A DNA stretch of 64,000 nt from JAANXG01 sp034520625 (GTDB taxonomy: Bacteria > Pseudomonadota > Gammaproteobacteria > Arenicellales > JAANXG01), in contig JAXHNI010000002.1 in NCBI GenBank assembly GCA_034520625.1, positions 248,001-312,000 on the forward strand. The letters are read 5' to 3'. A model generated the notes under the pieces. The model was not told the DNA's origin and made no database searches. It worked only from the letters and a program-made list of their open reading frames with translations. The position numbers and the translations under genes were made by a program. Of this stretch, positions 9,324 to 18,647 are shown piece after piece; the stretch's first letter is position 1, and each line of letters begins with the position of its first letter.

Positions 9324-10842
9324 GCTGCTTTCCAGCGAGCAATACCGCGAATCACTGCGCTCCTATTCCCCGAACGTCATCGTCAAGGGACAACGCATCG
9401 AATCGGTGGCCGACAGCCCCCTGTTCGCGCCGGGCATCAACGCCATCGGCGTGACCTACGACTATGCCCTGGACCGGCAGCACCAGCACGTATCCACCGC
9501 CGTCGACGCCGGGAACAATGAGCAGGTCGATCGTTTCCTGCATATCAACCGGACCGGCGACGATCTGCTGGCCAAGCTCGAATACACCCGGCTGGTATGC
9601 CAGGAAACCGGCTGCGCCATGCGGTATCTCACCATGGACGGATTGAACGCCCTCCACCAGGCGACGTATCGCATCGACGACGCCGAGGGCACGGATTACC
9701 ACCCGCGGCTGCTCGAGTACATCAAGCATGCGAGAAAGAACGACCTGACCGTCGCCATCGCCATGACCGACGCCAAGGGCGACCGCTCGCGGCGGCCGCA
9801 CCAGCAGGCCAATGCCAACAGCTATGTGCATGTCGTGGAGCGCCGAACCGACGGCGTCGTGATCTCGGGCACCAAGGCCATCGTGACTTCGGCGCCCTAC
9901 GTCCACGAGCTGTTCGTGATGCCGGGCCGGGCCATGAACGAGGACGACAGGCAGTTTGCCGTCGGCTGCGCCGTGCCGGTGGACGCGGCGGGGCTGACCA
10001 TGATCGCCAGGCCCGCCGGGCGTCCCGGCGAATCCTCGGCGCACTTCAGCAACCGGTATGGCCAGTCCACCGCGGTGTGTGTGTTCGACAGGGTGTTTGT
10101 GCCTTATGACCGCGTCTTTCTGTGCGGGGAATGGGAACACTCGGAGTTCCTCACCAAGGCCTACGCCAACCATCACCGGCACACCTGCATCGGCGCGCGG
10201 GCCGGGTTCGGTGACCTGCTCATCGGCGCCGGCGCGCTGATGGTGGAAGCCAACGGCCTGGATCCCGACAAGCAGCCGCACCTGCGCGAGGAGTTCGTGG
10301 AGCTCATCAAGATCGTGGAGGGGTTTTACGCCTGCGGGGTCGCCTCGTCCGTGTTTCCCATGACCGATCCGTCCGGCAACGTCGAGCCCGACGCGGTGTA
10401 CGCCAACGTCGGCAAGCTGCTGATGGCCCACCAGATCTACGACATGCACCGGGTCGCCAACAACGTATCCGGCGGCCTGGTCGCCACGCTCCCGCTGCCC
10501 GAGGACGACCATAATCCGGTAAGCGGCGTGGACATGAGCGAGCTGCTCGGCGGCCGGCCGGACATCCCCTACGACAAGCGCGCCCGCATCGCGCGGTTCA
10601 TGGAGGACCTGACCGTATCCAGCACCGCCGGCTGGTACTCCACCATCAGCGTCCACGGCGGCGGCTCGCCCGAGGCCATGAAACGCGAGATATTCCGCCG
10701 TTACCCGATCCCCGAGCGCAAGAGGCTCGTGGAGAGGTTGATGAACCGCGGTGCGGCGGTGGACGAGAACGGGGCACCCGTCTCCGACGCCGAGCAGCCC
10801 GGCCAATGCTGCGATACAGGCTGCCAGACGGAGAAAGCATGA
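9322..10842 (+). CDS. 4-hydroxyphenylacetate 3-hydroxylase / 4-hydroxybutyryl-CoA dehydratase family flavoprotein
   Basis: A 506-residue flavoprotein with the acyl-CoA-dehydrogenase-like fold of the HpaB/AbfD family. Seen: AIAMTDAKGDRSRRPHQQ and RVANNVSGGLVATLP, typical of both branches. In AbfD the iron-sulfur cluster uses Cys-x3-Cys, a histidine and a cysteine seven residues later. Here Cys93 and Cys98 are four residues apart, His285 is present, and the seventh position after it is Ala292, with a Cys at 289. The cluster is therefore doubtful and an FAD monooxygenase is as likely as a dehydratase. The C-terminus ends in a short cysteine-rich tail (CCDTGC). ATG 9322 follows AAAGG at 7-8 nt. 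The dehalogenase gene follows in the same direction. Confidence 0.82.
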   Translation: MLLSSEQYRESLRSYSPNVIVKGQRIESVADSPLFAPGINAIGVTYDYALDRQHQHVSTAVDAGNNEQVDRFLHINRTGDDLLAKLEYTRLVCQETGCAMRYLTMDGLNALHQATYRIDDAEGTDYHPRLLEYIKHARKNDLTVAIAMTDAKGDRSRRPHQQANANSYVHVVERRTDGVVISGTKAIVTSAPYVHELFVMPGRAMNEDDRQFAVGCAVPVDAAGLTMIARPAGRPGESSAHFSNRYGQSTAVCVFDRVFVPYDRVFLCGEWEHSEFLTKAYANHHRHTCIGARAGFGDLLIGAGALMVEANGLDPDKQPHLREEFVELIKIVEGFYACGVASSVFPMTDPSGNVEPDAVYANVGKLLMAHQIYDMHRVANNVSGGLVATLPLPEDDHNPVSGVDMSELLGGRPDIPYDKRARIARFMEDLTVSSTAGWYSTISVHGGGSPEAMKREIFRRYPIPERKRLVERLMNRGAAVDENGAPVSDAEQPGQCCDTGCQTEKA

Positions 10843-10908
10843 TTCACGGTTGGCAGCGAGCAGTTGGATGCACAGGCACCCAGCAGGCATTTACAATCGA
10901 TATCACCG

Positions 10909-11640
10909 ATGAAACTGACTGATTTCAAAGCCCTGACCTTCGACGTGTACGGCACCCTGATCGACTGGGAGACGGGCATGGTGGAAAACCTGAAGCCGCT
11001 GACCGACAGGGTGAGGCTGACGCTCAACCGCAACCAGATACTCCAGGCCCACGCCCGCCACGAGTCCAGCCAGCAGCGCCACACCCCGGGCAGGCACTAC
11101 CAGGAACTGCTGGCAACGGTATACAGACGCCTCGCCGAGGAATGGGGGATACGGGTTTCCTGGGACGAATGCCTGACCTACGGCCGGTCGGTCCGGGACT
11201 GGCCGGCCTTTCCGGACACCGCCGAGGCGCTGCAGTCCCTGCACCAACACTTCAAGCTGGTGGTCCTGTCCAATGTCGACAACGACTCGTTCTCCGGCAG
11301 CAACGCTAAGCTGGGCGTCGAGTTCGACGCGGTTTACACGGCGGAGGATATCGGCTCCTACAAGCCCGCCGACCGCAACTTCGACTACATGCTGGAGAAA
11401 ATCGGGGATATCGGCATCGCCAGGGAACAGATCCTGCACACCGCCGAAAGCATGTTCCACGACCACGAACCCGCCAACCGGCACGGGCTGGCCGCCTGCC
11501 ACATCTACCGGCGCCACGACCAGGAAGGCTTCGGCGCAACCATGAAGCCGGAGCAGATGCCCGAGGTTCAGTTCCGCTTCAAAAGCATGGCCGAGTTTGC
11601 CGAAGCGGTGCGAAAGGAGCTTCAAGCCGGGATCGATTGA
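10909..11640 (+). CDS. Haloacid dehalogenase type II family hydrolase
   Basis: HAD-superfamily hydrolase of 243 residues. Motif I is FDVYGTLIDWETG (nucleophile Asp), motif II VVLSNVDNDSF, the lysine motif SYKPADRNFDYML, and the closing motif AESMFHDHEPANRHGL. This is the arrangement of L-2-haloacid dehalogenases, although many relatives are phosphatases and no halogenated substrate is evident. ATG at 10909 (MKLTDFKALTFDV) is preferred over an in-frame codon 45 nt upstream. It is 66 bp downstream of the HpaB-family gene, possibly in the same transcript. Confidence 0.88.
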   Translation: MKLTDFKALTFDVYGTLIDWETGMVENLKPLTDRVRLTLNRNQILQAHARHESSQQRHTPGRHYQELLATVYRRLAEEWGIRVSWDECLTYGRSVRDWPAFPDTAEALQSLHQHFKLVVLSNVDNDSFSGSNAKLGVEFDAVYTAEDIGSYKPADRNFDYMLEKIGDIGIAREQILHTAESMFHDHEPANRHGLAACHIYRRHDQEGFGATMKPEQMPEVQFRFKSMAEFAEAVRKELQAGID

Positions 11641-11705
11641 AACACACCCGGAGGGCGTTCCATTTCATCGGCATCGGCGGCTGGGCCGGGCTTGACGCCC
11701 GACCT

Positions 11706-11724
11706 GTCAGCCTTTAAGGCTGAC
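11706..11724. repeat. Palindrome GTCAGCCTTTAAGGCTGAC, likely bidirectional terminator or REP-like repeat
   Basis: Nine-base perfect arms around one central base, followed by CCCACATGGGTC. It lies in the 144-bp gap between two convergent genes (dehalogenase and EamA transporter). The same core recurs at 31320-31338 and, in a modified form, at 31649-31702, so it is a dispersed repeat family. Confidence 0.6.
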
Positions 11725-11784
11725 CCACATGGGTCTTTTCGACACATCATGGGTACCTTGACCGGAATCCGGCCATCGCCGGGT

Positions 11785-12678
11785 TCAGCTCGGTGCACGA
11801 TGCTCCGCCAAGGGTTTCGTACGTATCCGGGCTTCGCGCCAGATAGTGTATACCCCTGCGCTGACGATCAGGGCGGCGCCGGCCAGCATCAGCAGGTCCG
11901 GGCGTTCGCCGAACACCATCGCGCCCAGGACCATCGCGAACAGCAGGCGCGAATAGCGGAACGGGACGACGACAGCCACATCGCCGGTCCGCGTGGCGCC
12001 CACGAGCGCATAATAGCCGAACCCGCCGACGATGACGGCGCCGGCCAGCCGCATCAGGTCCGGCGCTCCGGGCATCACCGGTGGGGTGCCCATCCCCAGC
12101 ATCATCAGGAGACCGGTTGGTATAAGCGTGGCGAAAGCCCAGGCAGCGAGCTGCATGCCGGTGACATTCGCGGGTATCGCGCGGCTTACCAGGTCCCGCA
12201 GGGCCACCGCGGCAACGGCGATGACGGCGAGCAATGAGGCCGGCGCGAACCCGGCCAGGCCGGGCTGGATGATCAGGAGTACCCCCAGGAACCCCACGCC
12301 GATTGCGGTCCAGCGTCGCCAGCCCACGGGCTCGCCAAGGAAAAGCGCGGCGCCCAGCGTAAGCGCCAGCGGCGTCGTCTGCAGGATCGCCGAGGCGCTG
12401 GACAAAGTAGTCAGCACGATTGCCGCAACGAAGCTGACCGCGGCAATGGCTTCCGAGAGGTTGCGCAGCAGCACGGCGCGCGAGAGCACGGCCGGCGACA
12501 GGAGACGCTGCCCGCGCACGATAGTGAGCACACCGAAGTTGAACGCACCGCCGCAGCCGATCAGGGCGATTACCTGCCCCATCGGAAGCGAACCCGCCAT
12601 CTGCTTGATCAGTACGTCCTCCAGCGCGAAGCCGGCCATTGCCGCCACCATCAGCAGACTTCCACGCAGGTTTTCCAT
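11785..12678 (-). CDS. EamA/DMT-superfamily transporter
   Basis: Inner-membrane protein of 297 residues with about ten hydrophobic helices arranged as two five-helix EamA repeats. The first repeat ends around ILQTTPLALTLGAALFLGEPVGWRRW; the second around FRYSRLLFAMVLGAMVFGERPD. Both carry the characteristic GE(P/R) near the end of the penultimate helix. Members export metabolites or amino acids; the substrate is unknown. It stands alone on the minus strand, convergent with the dehalogenase gene and divergent from the cyclase gene. Confidence 0.9.
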   Translation of the reverse strand: MENLRGSLLMVAAMAGFALEDVLIKQMAGSLPMGQVIALIGCGGAFNFGVLTIVRGQRLLSPAVLSRAVLLRNLSEAIAAVSFVAAIVLTTLSSASAILQTTPLALTLGAALFLGEPVGWRRWTAIGVGFLGVLLIIQPGLAGFAPASLLAVIAVAAVALRDLVSRAIPANVTGMQLAAWAFATLIPTGLLMMLGMGTPPVMPGAPDLMRLAGAVIVGGFGYYALVGATRTGDVAVVVPFRYSRLLFAMVLGAMVFGERPDLLMLAGAALIVSAGVYTIWREARIRTKPLAEHRAPS

Positions 12679-13001
12679 CTACTCGCGTCTTCGGGCAGAA
12701 AAGGGCCGCACAGGGTACGCCGTTCGCTCGTTTCCCGGAAGAGGAGCTGTCGACGCCCTTTCCTGCTGTTGCACGACAGCGCTCTGAGTGTTCGAGAGAC
12801 ACAATACTCACGCGTGGTTGCGGTCTATCACGGTTTCTCCGAGAAGTTCGACACCACCGACCTGCATACCGACCCCTGGATTCCCCGGGAAGTTCCGAAT
12901 ATCCGGGTACCGCGGCCCTGTCTTGAATTCCCGGGCCGGGGAGCTTACGGTACGCGGGGGGAGTTCCGGGGACAGAGTACTCAACTCAATGATATGAGCC
13001 A
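12679..13001. other. Intergenic stretch without a recognised gene
   Basis: About 320 bp between divergent genes (EamA transporter and adenylate cyclase). Short reading frames exist on both strands but none has a recognisable domain or convincing ribosome site. Near the right end, TTCCGGGGACAGAGTACTC resembles the GGGGACAG motifs seen again around 60762-60975. Promoters for both flanking genes should be here. Confidence 0.4.
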
Positions 13002-14054
13002 ATGCGCCTGATGCGCGTCAGGAGGAGAACCCTCCGGTCACTGGCGATTTGCGCCGTATCGGGTGCAAGCGGCGCATCGATCGGATTCGGCTACACCCTG
13101 TTGATCGACGGTACCGCTGCGGTCGGAGCCTCAATCGGTCTGGTCATTGGCCTCTCCATCGCCGCCTTCGAGGTTTTCGCCGTGGCCGGAACCGGCCCGG
13201 CGGGCTCCTACCTCAGACGACTCAGCCTGCCGGTCTTTGTGGGCGTGACGACCCTGATCTGGGCGGTGATCATCGTGGCTAGCCTTTACGCAATACCCTG
13301 GATCCATGACTCCTCCGTCCCGCCGTATCCTTATTCTGAAAGCACTTTCCGACAGGATTTCACTTTCTCGTTCCTCATCTCTCTGTTGCTGAACGCCGCC
13401 ATCCGTGTGCGCGCCCTGGTCGGCTCCCGTGTGCTGTTCAACTTCCTGCTCGGCCGCTATCACCGGCCGGTCCGGGAGGAACGGATTTTCCTTTTCCTGG
13501 ACCTGAAAGACTCCAGCGCGCTCGCCGAGCAGCTCGGGGACATCCGTGTACAGTCCCTGATCAGTCGATTCTTTTTCGACATATCCGGCCCGGTCGTGGA
13601 TTTCGGCGGAGAGACCCACCGCTACATCGGTGACGAGGTGGTGGCGACGTGGCCGCTTGGAAGCCCGGCCGACAACGCGCGCGCTGTGCTGTGCCTCCTC
13701 GAGATTCAGGCTCTGATCACCCGTCGTGCCGATTGGTACCAACGCCAGCTTGGCGCGGTGCCGCGCTTTCGCGCCGGCCTGCACGGCGGACCCGTGGTCG
13801 CCAGCGAGGTGGGCGACGACAAGCGCGAGATCGTGTACTTCGGCGACACCATCAACACGGCGGCGCGACTGCAGGATCTTTGCAGGTCCTATCAGCGCAG
13901 CTTCCTGGTTTCCGGCGAGCTTTTGAATCGAATGCGCCTGCCGGAACACGTCGCGACGGAGCGCCTCGGTGAAGCAACCCTTCGCGGCAAGACGCACACC
14001 GTCGAGGTATACGCAGTATCGACTCAATCTGGACAGGAGTACCGAGCCACCTAG
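13002..14054 (+). CDS. Membrane-anchored class III adenylate/guanylate cyclase
   Basis: A 350-residue protein. The first 150 residues hold four hydrophobic helices, then a class III cyclase domain from about residue 155. The first metal-binding aspartate is in FLFLDLKDSSALAEQLG and the second in RYIGDEVVATW (near residue 207). REIVYFGDTINTAARLQDLC and LRGKTHTVEVYAV complete the fold. It probably makes cAMP; guanylate versus adenylate specificity cannot be decided by eye. An alternative ATG three codons later is possible. Crp/Fnr-like regulators in the same window are potential but unproven downstream partners. Confidence 0.88.
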   Translation: MRLMRVRRRTLRSLAICAVSGASGASIGFGYTLLIDGTAAVGASIGLVIGLSIAAFEVFAVAGTGPAGSYLRRLSLPVFVGVTTLIWAVIIVASLYAIPWIHDSSVPPYPYSESTFRQDFTFSFLISLLLNAAIRVRALVGSRVLFNFLLGRYHRPVREERIFLFLDLKDSSALAEQLGDIRVQSLISRFFFDISGPVVDFGGETHRYIGDEVVATWPLGSPADNARAVLCLLEIQALITRRADWYQRQLGAVPRFRAGLHGGPVVASEVGDDKREIVYFGDTINTAARLQDLCRSYQRSFLVSGELLNRMRLPEHVATERLGEATLRGKTHTVEVYAVSTQSGQEYRAT

Positions 14055-14359
14055 TGCACCCCGCCATTGACCGTCCCGCGAATCTCCAGTTCCTCGCCGT
14101 GCCGGTCGAGCCCGGCGAGCAGCGTATGCGGCTGATCTACAACGACCCGATTCATCTATTTTTCAGTGTCTCCCTGATCGGGCTCGGAACGGTAGTGCTT
14201 GCCTGGTTCGTACGGACGCCCTCGAAAACCCTTGTCGCCTGGTTGCTGGCGTATGCCGGTGTGGTACTGATCCTGTACAACCTGCTGGAAGTACCAGGGG
14301 TAGCCGATACCGATATCCCCGAGCGACCCGACACGGTCCTGGTATCGGCTGTTGACTAG
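14054..14359 (+). CDS. Small putative membrane protein
   Basis: Up to 101 residues from a GTG overlapping the cyclase stop; an internal ATG at 14126 (MRLIYNDPIHLFF) would give 77 residues. Two hydrophobic segments (HLFFSVSLIGLGTVVLAWF and LVAWLLAYAGVVLILY) are separated by RTPSKT, giving a hairpin topology. No family recognised. Its overlap with the cyclase gene suggests co-translation and perhaps an accessory role. It could be spurious. Confidence 0.45.
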   Translation: MHPAIDRPANLQFLAVPVEPGEQRMRLIYNDPIHLFFSVSLIGLGTVVLAWFVRTPSKTLVAWLLAYAGVVLILYNLLEVPGVADTDIPERPDTVLVSAVD

Positions 14360-14467
14360 CCGGTACCGGGTAAGGTGCGCGGTGCCTCCAGCCCCGTTCA
14401 CGCCCATGGTTCGACCCGCCACGCGACAACGGCCACGGGAAGGCGCCGCTTGAGAGATGGCGTTTCA

Positions 14468-17400
14468 CTATTTCCGCACCAGATCGACCAACATGGGAGC
14501 GATATCCTGAACGGGTACCGGCCCGGATCCGGGGAAGGGCGTCTCAAAGCTCGTGATCATTTGCGCCCTGCCCACGTGATCGCCGCTGCGCGTGTCCAGG
14601 ACACCTTTCGGTCGCACCTGCATTTCCCCGAACCAAGGTGAAGCGATGCGGCGGATCGGCGAGCGCCGGTCCCAGATCACGAAAAGATCCGGAAGGTCAT
14701 CCACCCGGCTGCCGCCGTACACGTCCTGCGTGCGGACGAGCTCGGACACCACCGGTTCGCCTGTGTCCGCATTGACCACCCGGCCCAGGCAGTGCTGCAG
14801 CACATCGAGCGTGCGACGGTAGTCCTCACCGCGTTCCACCAGCCCGGCTTCGGTTTCGCGATCCTTGAGATTGATCCGCACCGTTCCGGCAATGTTGTTG
14901 TGAGGAACGGCGAAAAAACGCCGCTGCTTCAGATCCCGCCGGTCGACATCGTCCCCCCGGACGCCGAGCTCGGCTTGCTCGATGGCCCACAGAACCTCGT
15001 CCAGCACCGCGCTGCAGCTCGCTTTCGCTTCCATGGCCACGCCGGCCACCACCATCACGCGGGCCGCGCCGCCCGCCCGTTCCATGAGCCGGCCCAGGCC
15101 GCGGTCGACAGCCTGGTAGGTCTGCAGCAGGGGGTCGCCGTAGCGCTCCAGCCAGAGGGCGCGGTGCGCCGGATGCGCGGGGTCATGGACATGCCAGAAC
15201 TGGTGGCCGGCGTCGTGGCCCTGGGTATAGCCCAGCGCGAACAGATCCCAGCCGCCCCGGTCGAGGTAGTGCAGCGCGGCGCGGGTCTTCTGCTCCACCG
15301 ACGCCAAGAGCTGGTCCCGCAGCTTCACGACCTGGCGACCGGTACGCATGGCCATGGTTTCGGTATTGCCGCCGGTGGGGTCGAGACCGAAGCGCCCGAC
15401 CCAGTCGTCCTTGAGCTCGGGGGGAAAGAACCGGGGCGGTCCGAGGCGCGCATGGGTGACCCAGTCCGTCACCTCCAGGCCGTTGACCCGTCCGGCATGC
15501 TTGACCTCGGGCAGGTCGATGAGGGCCATCTCCAGGTCCGTGTCCGCGAGCCGCTCCCAGAAGAGCTCGCCGCCGAGCTCGTTCTCCAGGTCGCAGAACT
15601 TCAGCGCATGCTCCGCCGGGCACCAGCGGTTTCGAAAGTAGTAGCCGTGCTCGTCCGGCAGGAGGCCGGTGCAGAAGGAGGCCCAGAAGGCGTCGTTGCC
15701 GAATCCCCGGGGCACGGTGATATCGCGGATGTGATCGCTTTCCAGCAGCTTGCCCAGGGCCGGCAGGTGGCCTTCCGACACCCACTGGTGAATCAGCCGC
15801 GGTGTCATGCCGTCGAGGGCGACCAGCAGAAGCCCGGCTTTTGCAGAGGTCCGGGCGGGAGCGCCGACCACGCCTGAATCATGGCGACCGACCGGCGGCA
15901 AGGGAGGCCGGGACTGCAGCATCCGCGCCTGCTGGTCCTGGTGCAACCTGCGCTCGACGGCGCGGTAATGCGACTCGGGGTTGCCGGCGTTGTACTCATA
16001 GAGAATGCGGTCGTTGTAGCGAATACGCTCCAACCCGGCTAGCTGCATGACCGCCCGCATCACCGCCATGTCGGCGACGGCGTCCAGGAATTCCCCGTCA
16101 TCGTCCCGCAGCCGGTGCAGCGCCGGATCGATCTCCTCGAGGCGGTCCACCAGGTGCGCCCGGTGCGCCCGGACGTGCATCGGGAAGTGCATGGGGCCGA
16201 CGGCATCGAGAACGCTGCCCTCCGACTCGACGATCGGCTCACAGCGCCCGTAGCGCTCTCTGGAATCCCGGTACTGGCCGTACATCACCAGGCAGCGGGT
16301 GGCGTTGAAGAAATCGTTGATAAACGACAACGCGCCGTCGTCGATCAACCGGTCGTCGCCGTCCACGTATACGACGATGTCCTCGGGGCTGCAATGTTCC
16401 CTTATCGCATCGAGTTGATTGCGGATCGCGCCCCGCCGCTCCAGGTTGCGGATCACGGTGAATCTCGGGTCGGAGACATCGACATGATCCAGCGCGCCAT
16501 CCGTGGAGGCGTCGTCGATCAGGATGAAGCGGCTCTCGGTATAGTCCTGCGACGCGAGGCTGTCCGTACAGCGCCGTAGGAATGACCCGGCGTTGCGAAA
16601 CGCGGTGACCACCACGATGCGGTTGCGGCGGCGGATGCTGACGGGGAAAACCGGCTGGCAACGCGACACAGCCCGCGATCGCAGACCGGCGATGGCTTCG
16701 CGATCCGATTCCGGCAGCCCCGGGCGGCGGAGCGTCCGGTTGGCCTCGCGAATGCATTCCGCGTCGCGGCCAAGCGCCAATGCGGCAGCCATGTATATCC
16801 CGGGCAGCTCGTACTGGTACACCGGATACTCGAACGGCCGGGGAGTCCTGGGCAGTTCCAGGGCGATGCCCACTGCGGCCAGGTCGAAGGCCTTGCGGTT
16901 ATCGCCGCTGTCGAGACAGTGCCGGGCGAGATGATACAGAGGCTCGGCGCGGTCCGGATCTTCGTCGAAGGCCTCGACCAGGGCGGGCTCGACCACGGTC
17001 CAGGGCTTGCCCGTTTCCTGGAGGCAGCGCGCGAAGCGATACAGGGCGGTCCATCGATCAGCGCCTTCGATTCCCGAGGCCAGGCACCGCCGATACCAGA
17101 ACCCGGCTTCCTGAAAGCGCCCCAGCTCAAACAGGCGTCCGGCAACATCGAAGCCCGTGTCCTCGCCGGACCGGCAGGCCGCCAGGGCGGTCTCCAGCGG
17201 TTTCCGGGATTCAACGCCCGTTCCGGTCCCTGGCTCGTCGATCACCATGCCCGGGTGGCAGCGTTCGCTGCTGAACGGGACATCGATGCGCACGGAGCCA
17301 TCGCCGGCGATCGACAGGCAGTCGGCGGCGGCGGGCAGGAGCGCGGGTCGCCAGGACGCCTCCCGGCCGGAACGCCGGCGGTGCAGAACACTGAATGGAG

Positions 17401-17728
17401 CGAGCCGCCCGGGCAGCGTGAAATGCCGATCGACCCGTACGCCGCAGCCGGCGGGCAGCAGCAGCAGCCAGCCATCCTGAGCGTCGAGCAGCGCCCGCAA
17501 GTCGCGGTTCCATACACCGGACGCCGCGTCTCCGGCCAGAGGAAGATGAGTAACGGCGCATTCCGGCAAGGCGCGAGCGAGCAGAGGCAGGAGGTAGGCG
17601 CCCGATCCGTCCTCCACCAGCAGTACCCGCGACACCCAGGGTCGCAACGGTGCCAGGTCGATGTGCCAGCTTCGGCGGCGGCCGTGGTGGGCAACCAGAA
17701 GTGTCAATGGCAGGTCGGGGCGGTCCAT
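14468..17728 (-). CDS. Glycosyltransferase family 2 fused to an alkaline-phosphatase-superfamily domain
   Basis: Giant cytosolic protein, about 1086 residues. Residues 1-190 are unassigned; 195-330 look TPR-like (VAGRLFELGRFQEAGFWYRR, LYHLARHCLDSGDNRKAF). Residues 369-520 form a GT2 domain with VVVTAFRNAGSFLRRC, ILIDDASTDGA and the DxD-type motif YVDGDDRL. From about 630 an AlkP-superfamily domain begins with LLVALDGMTPRLIHQW and TGLLPDEHGYYFRNRW and includes GYTQGHDAGHQFWHVHDP. The usual SDHG metal motif is replaced by VVAGVAMEAK near 890, so this domain may have lost phosphatase activity. ATG 17728 is preferred; an in-frame ATG at 17791 is also possible. Likely role: modification of a surface glycan or polymer. 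Confidence 0.85.
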   Translation of the reverse strand: MDRPDLPLTLLVAHHGRRRSWHIDLAPLRPWVSRVLLVEDGSGAYLLPLLARALPECAVTHLPLAGDAASGVWNRDLRALLDAQDGWLLLLPAGCGVRVDRHFTLPGRLAPFSVLHRRRSGREASWRPALLPAAADCLSIAGDGSVRIDVPFSSERCHPGMVIDEPGTGTGVESRKPLETALAACRSGEDTGFDVAGRLFELGRFQEAGFWYRRCLASGIEGADRWTALYRFARCLQETGKPWTVVEPALVEAFDEDPDRAEPLYHLARHCLDSGDNRKAFDLAAVGIALELPRTPRPFEYPVYQYELPGIYMAAALALGRDAECIREANRTLRRPGLPESDREAIAGLRSRAVSRCQPVFPVSIRRRNRIVVVTAFRNAGSFLRRCTDSLASQDYTESRFILIDDASTDGALDHVDVSDPRFTVIRNLERRGAIRNQLDAIREHCSPEDIVVYVDGDDRLIDDGALSFINDFFNATRCLVMYGQYRDSRERYGRCEPIVESEGSVLDAVGPMHFPMHVRAHRAHLVDRLEEIDPALHRLRDDDGEFLDAVADMAVMRAVMQLAGLERIRYNDRILYEYNAGNPESHYRAVERRLHQDQQARMLQSRPPLPPVGRHDSGVVGAPARTSAKAGLLLVALDGMTPRLIHQWVSEGHLPALGKLLESDHIRDITVPRGFGNDAFWASFCTGLLPDEHGYYFRNRWCPAEHALKFCDLENELGGELFWERLADTDLEMALIDLPEVKHAGRVNGLEVTDWVTHARLGPPRFFPPELKDDWVGRFGLDPTGGNTETMAMRTGRQVVKLRDQLLASVEQKTRAALHYLDRGGWDLFALGYTQGHDAGHQFWHVHDPAHPAHRALWLERYGDPLLQTYQAVDRGLGRLMERAGGAARVMVVAGVAMEAKASCSAVLDEVLWAIEQAELGVRGDDVDRRDLKQRRFFAVPHNNIAGTVRINLKDRETEAGLVERGEDYRRTLDVLQHCLGRVVNADTGEPVVSELVRTQDVYGGSRVDDLPDLFVIWDRRSPIRRIASPWFGEMQVRPKGVLDTRSGDHVGRAQMITSFETPFPGSGPVPVQDIAPMLVDLVRK

Positions 17729-17839
17729 TGGACCGCCCCGGTAACGCTGTTCTCCCGCGCTCAAACGGTCGCCGTCAAGCGCCGAAGACACATTCCTTTG
17801 AAATGAACTGCAGCGGTCCGCGGGACAAGACCTTCATTA

Positions 17840-18394
17840 CTACGCGGGCAACGGCGCGTCATCGCAGAAGTAGCTGCTGCCGTAGTGATCTGAGTTGTCC
17901 GCATCGAAATCCAGGGTGCAAATCGCTTCCCCGGCCTCGGGGAAGTCCGGCAGGGTAGCCGTGATCCGGATGGCTGTAATGCCGTTCTGGCTCCGGGACT
18001 CAGTGACCGAGTACTCACCATTGCCGTCGGTAGTGGTTGAAGCGAAGTATTCGGAATCTTCAAACGACCCGCCAAATAATTCCACCTGAATATCCAGATC
18101 AATGGCGATATCCGGCGTAGGCGGCAAAACGAATCCGGTAACCGTGATCTCCAATTCGCCACGGGATCCAGTACAAACCACGCTGATGAAGCACGGATCC
18201 TCCAGCGAATCGTCGAAGCGAATGGCGGAGGTGGCCGCGTGCGCCGGCAGGGTCACCGTATTGACCACCGGCTTGATCCACTCGCCGGCGCCCAGCTGGG
18301 CACCCGCGACCAGGCCGCCGGCCCCCAGGATTGTCTTGACGGAACGCCGCCTTTGCTCGCGCGCGCCGGTTTCGCTCTGCTTCTTATCGCTCAT
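17840..18394 (-). CDS. Tat-like secreted protein with KPVV..LPAHA motif, Ig-like fold
   Basis: A 184-residue exported protein. ATG 18394 is preceded by AAGGGG at about 5 nt. The N-terminus carries an arginine cluster (REQRRRSVKTILGAGG) like a twin-arginine signal, then WIKPVVNTVTLPAHAATS, a motif that marks a family of exported hypothetical proteins. The rest is strand-rich and serine/threonine/acidic-rich with four cysteines (CFISVVC early, two late), consistent with a small beta-sandwich. Function unknown. It is 111 bp upstream of the glycosyltransferase/AlkP fusion on the same strand, so it may be its secreted client. Confidence 0.72.
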   Translation of the reverse strand: MSDKKQSETGAREQRRRSVKTILGAGGLVAGAQLGAGEWIKPVVNTVTLPAHAATSAIRFDDSLEDPCFISVVCTGSRGELEITVTGFVLPPTPDIAIDLDIQVELFGGSFEDSEYFASTTTDGNGEYSVTESRSQNGITAIRITATLPDFPEAGEAICTLDFDADNSDHYGSSYFCDDAPLPA

Positions 18395-18647
18395 AAGACC
18401 CCTTCTATCGTCTAAATACAGCCAATGGACGACCAAATTTACATCAGTTTTCGGCTCCGTACCACCTCGATCAGACCAGCAATGGGCCGGACGATCTCCG
18501 GCTGGCCCTGGTGTCGGGCGAGAGGATCGACATGGCTGGACGTCGCCGCGGGTACAGCCGGCAGCGCTCGGAGGCCTGGAGCCGCCAGCGGCGCCGGCAA
18601 GGGGCGGATCTGGGCGGGAATTCCTTCTTCCGGCCACAGGTTCCTCC

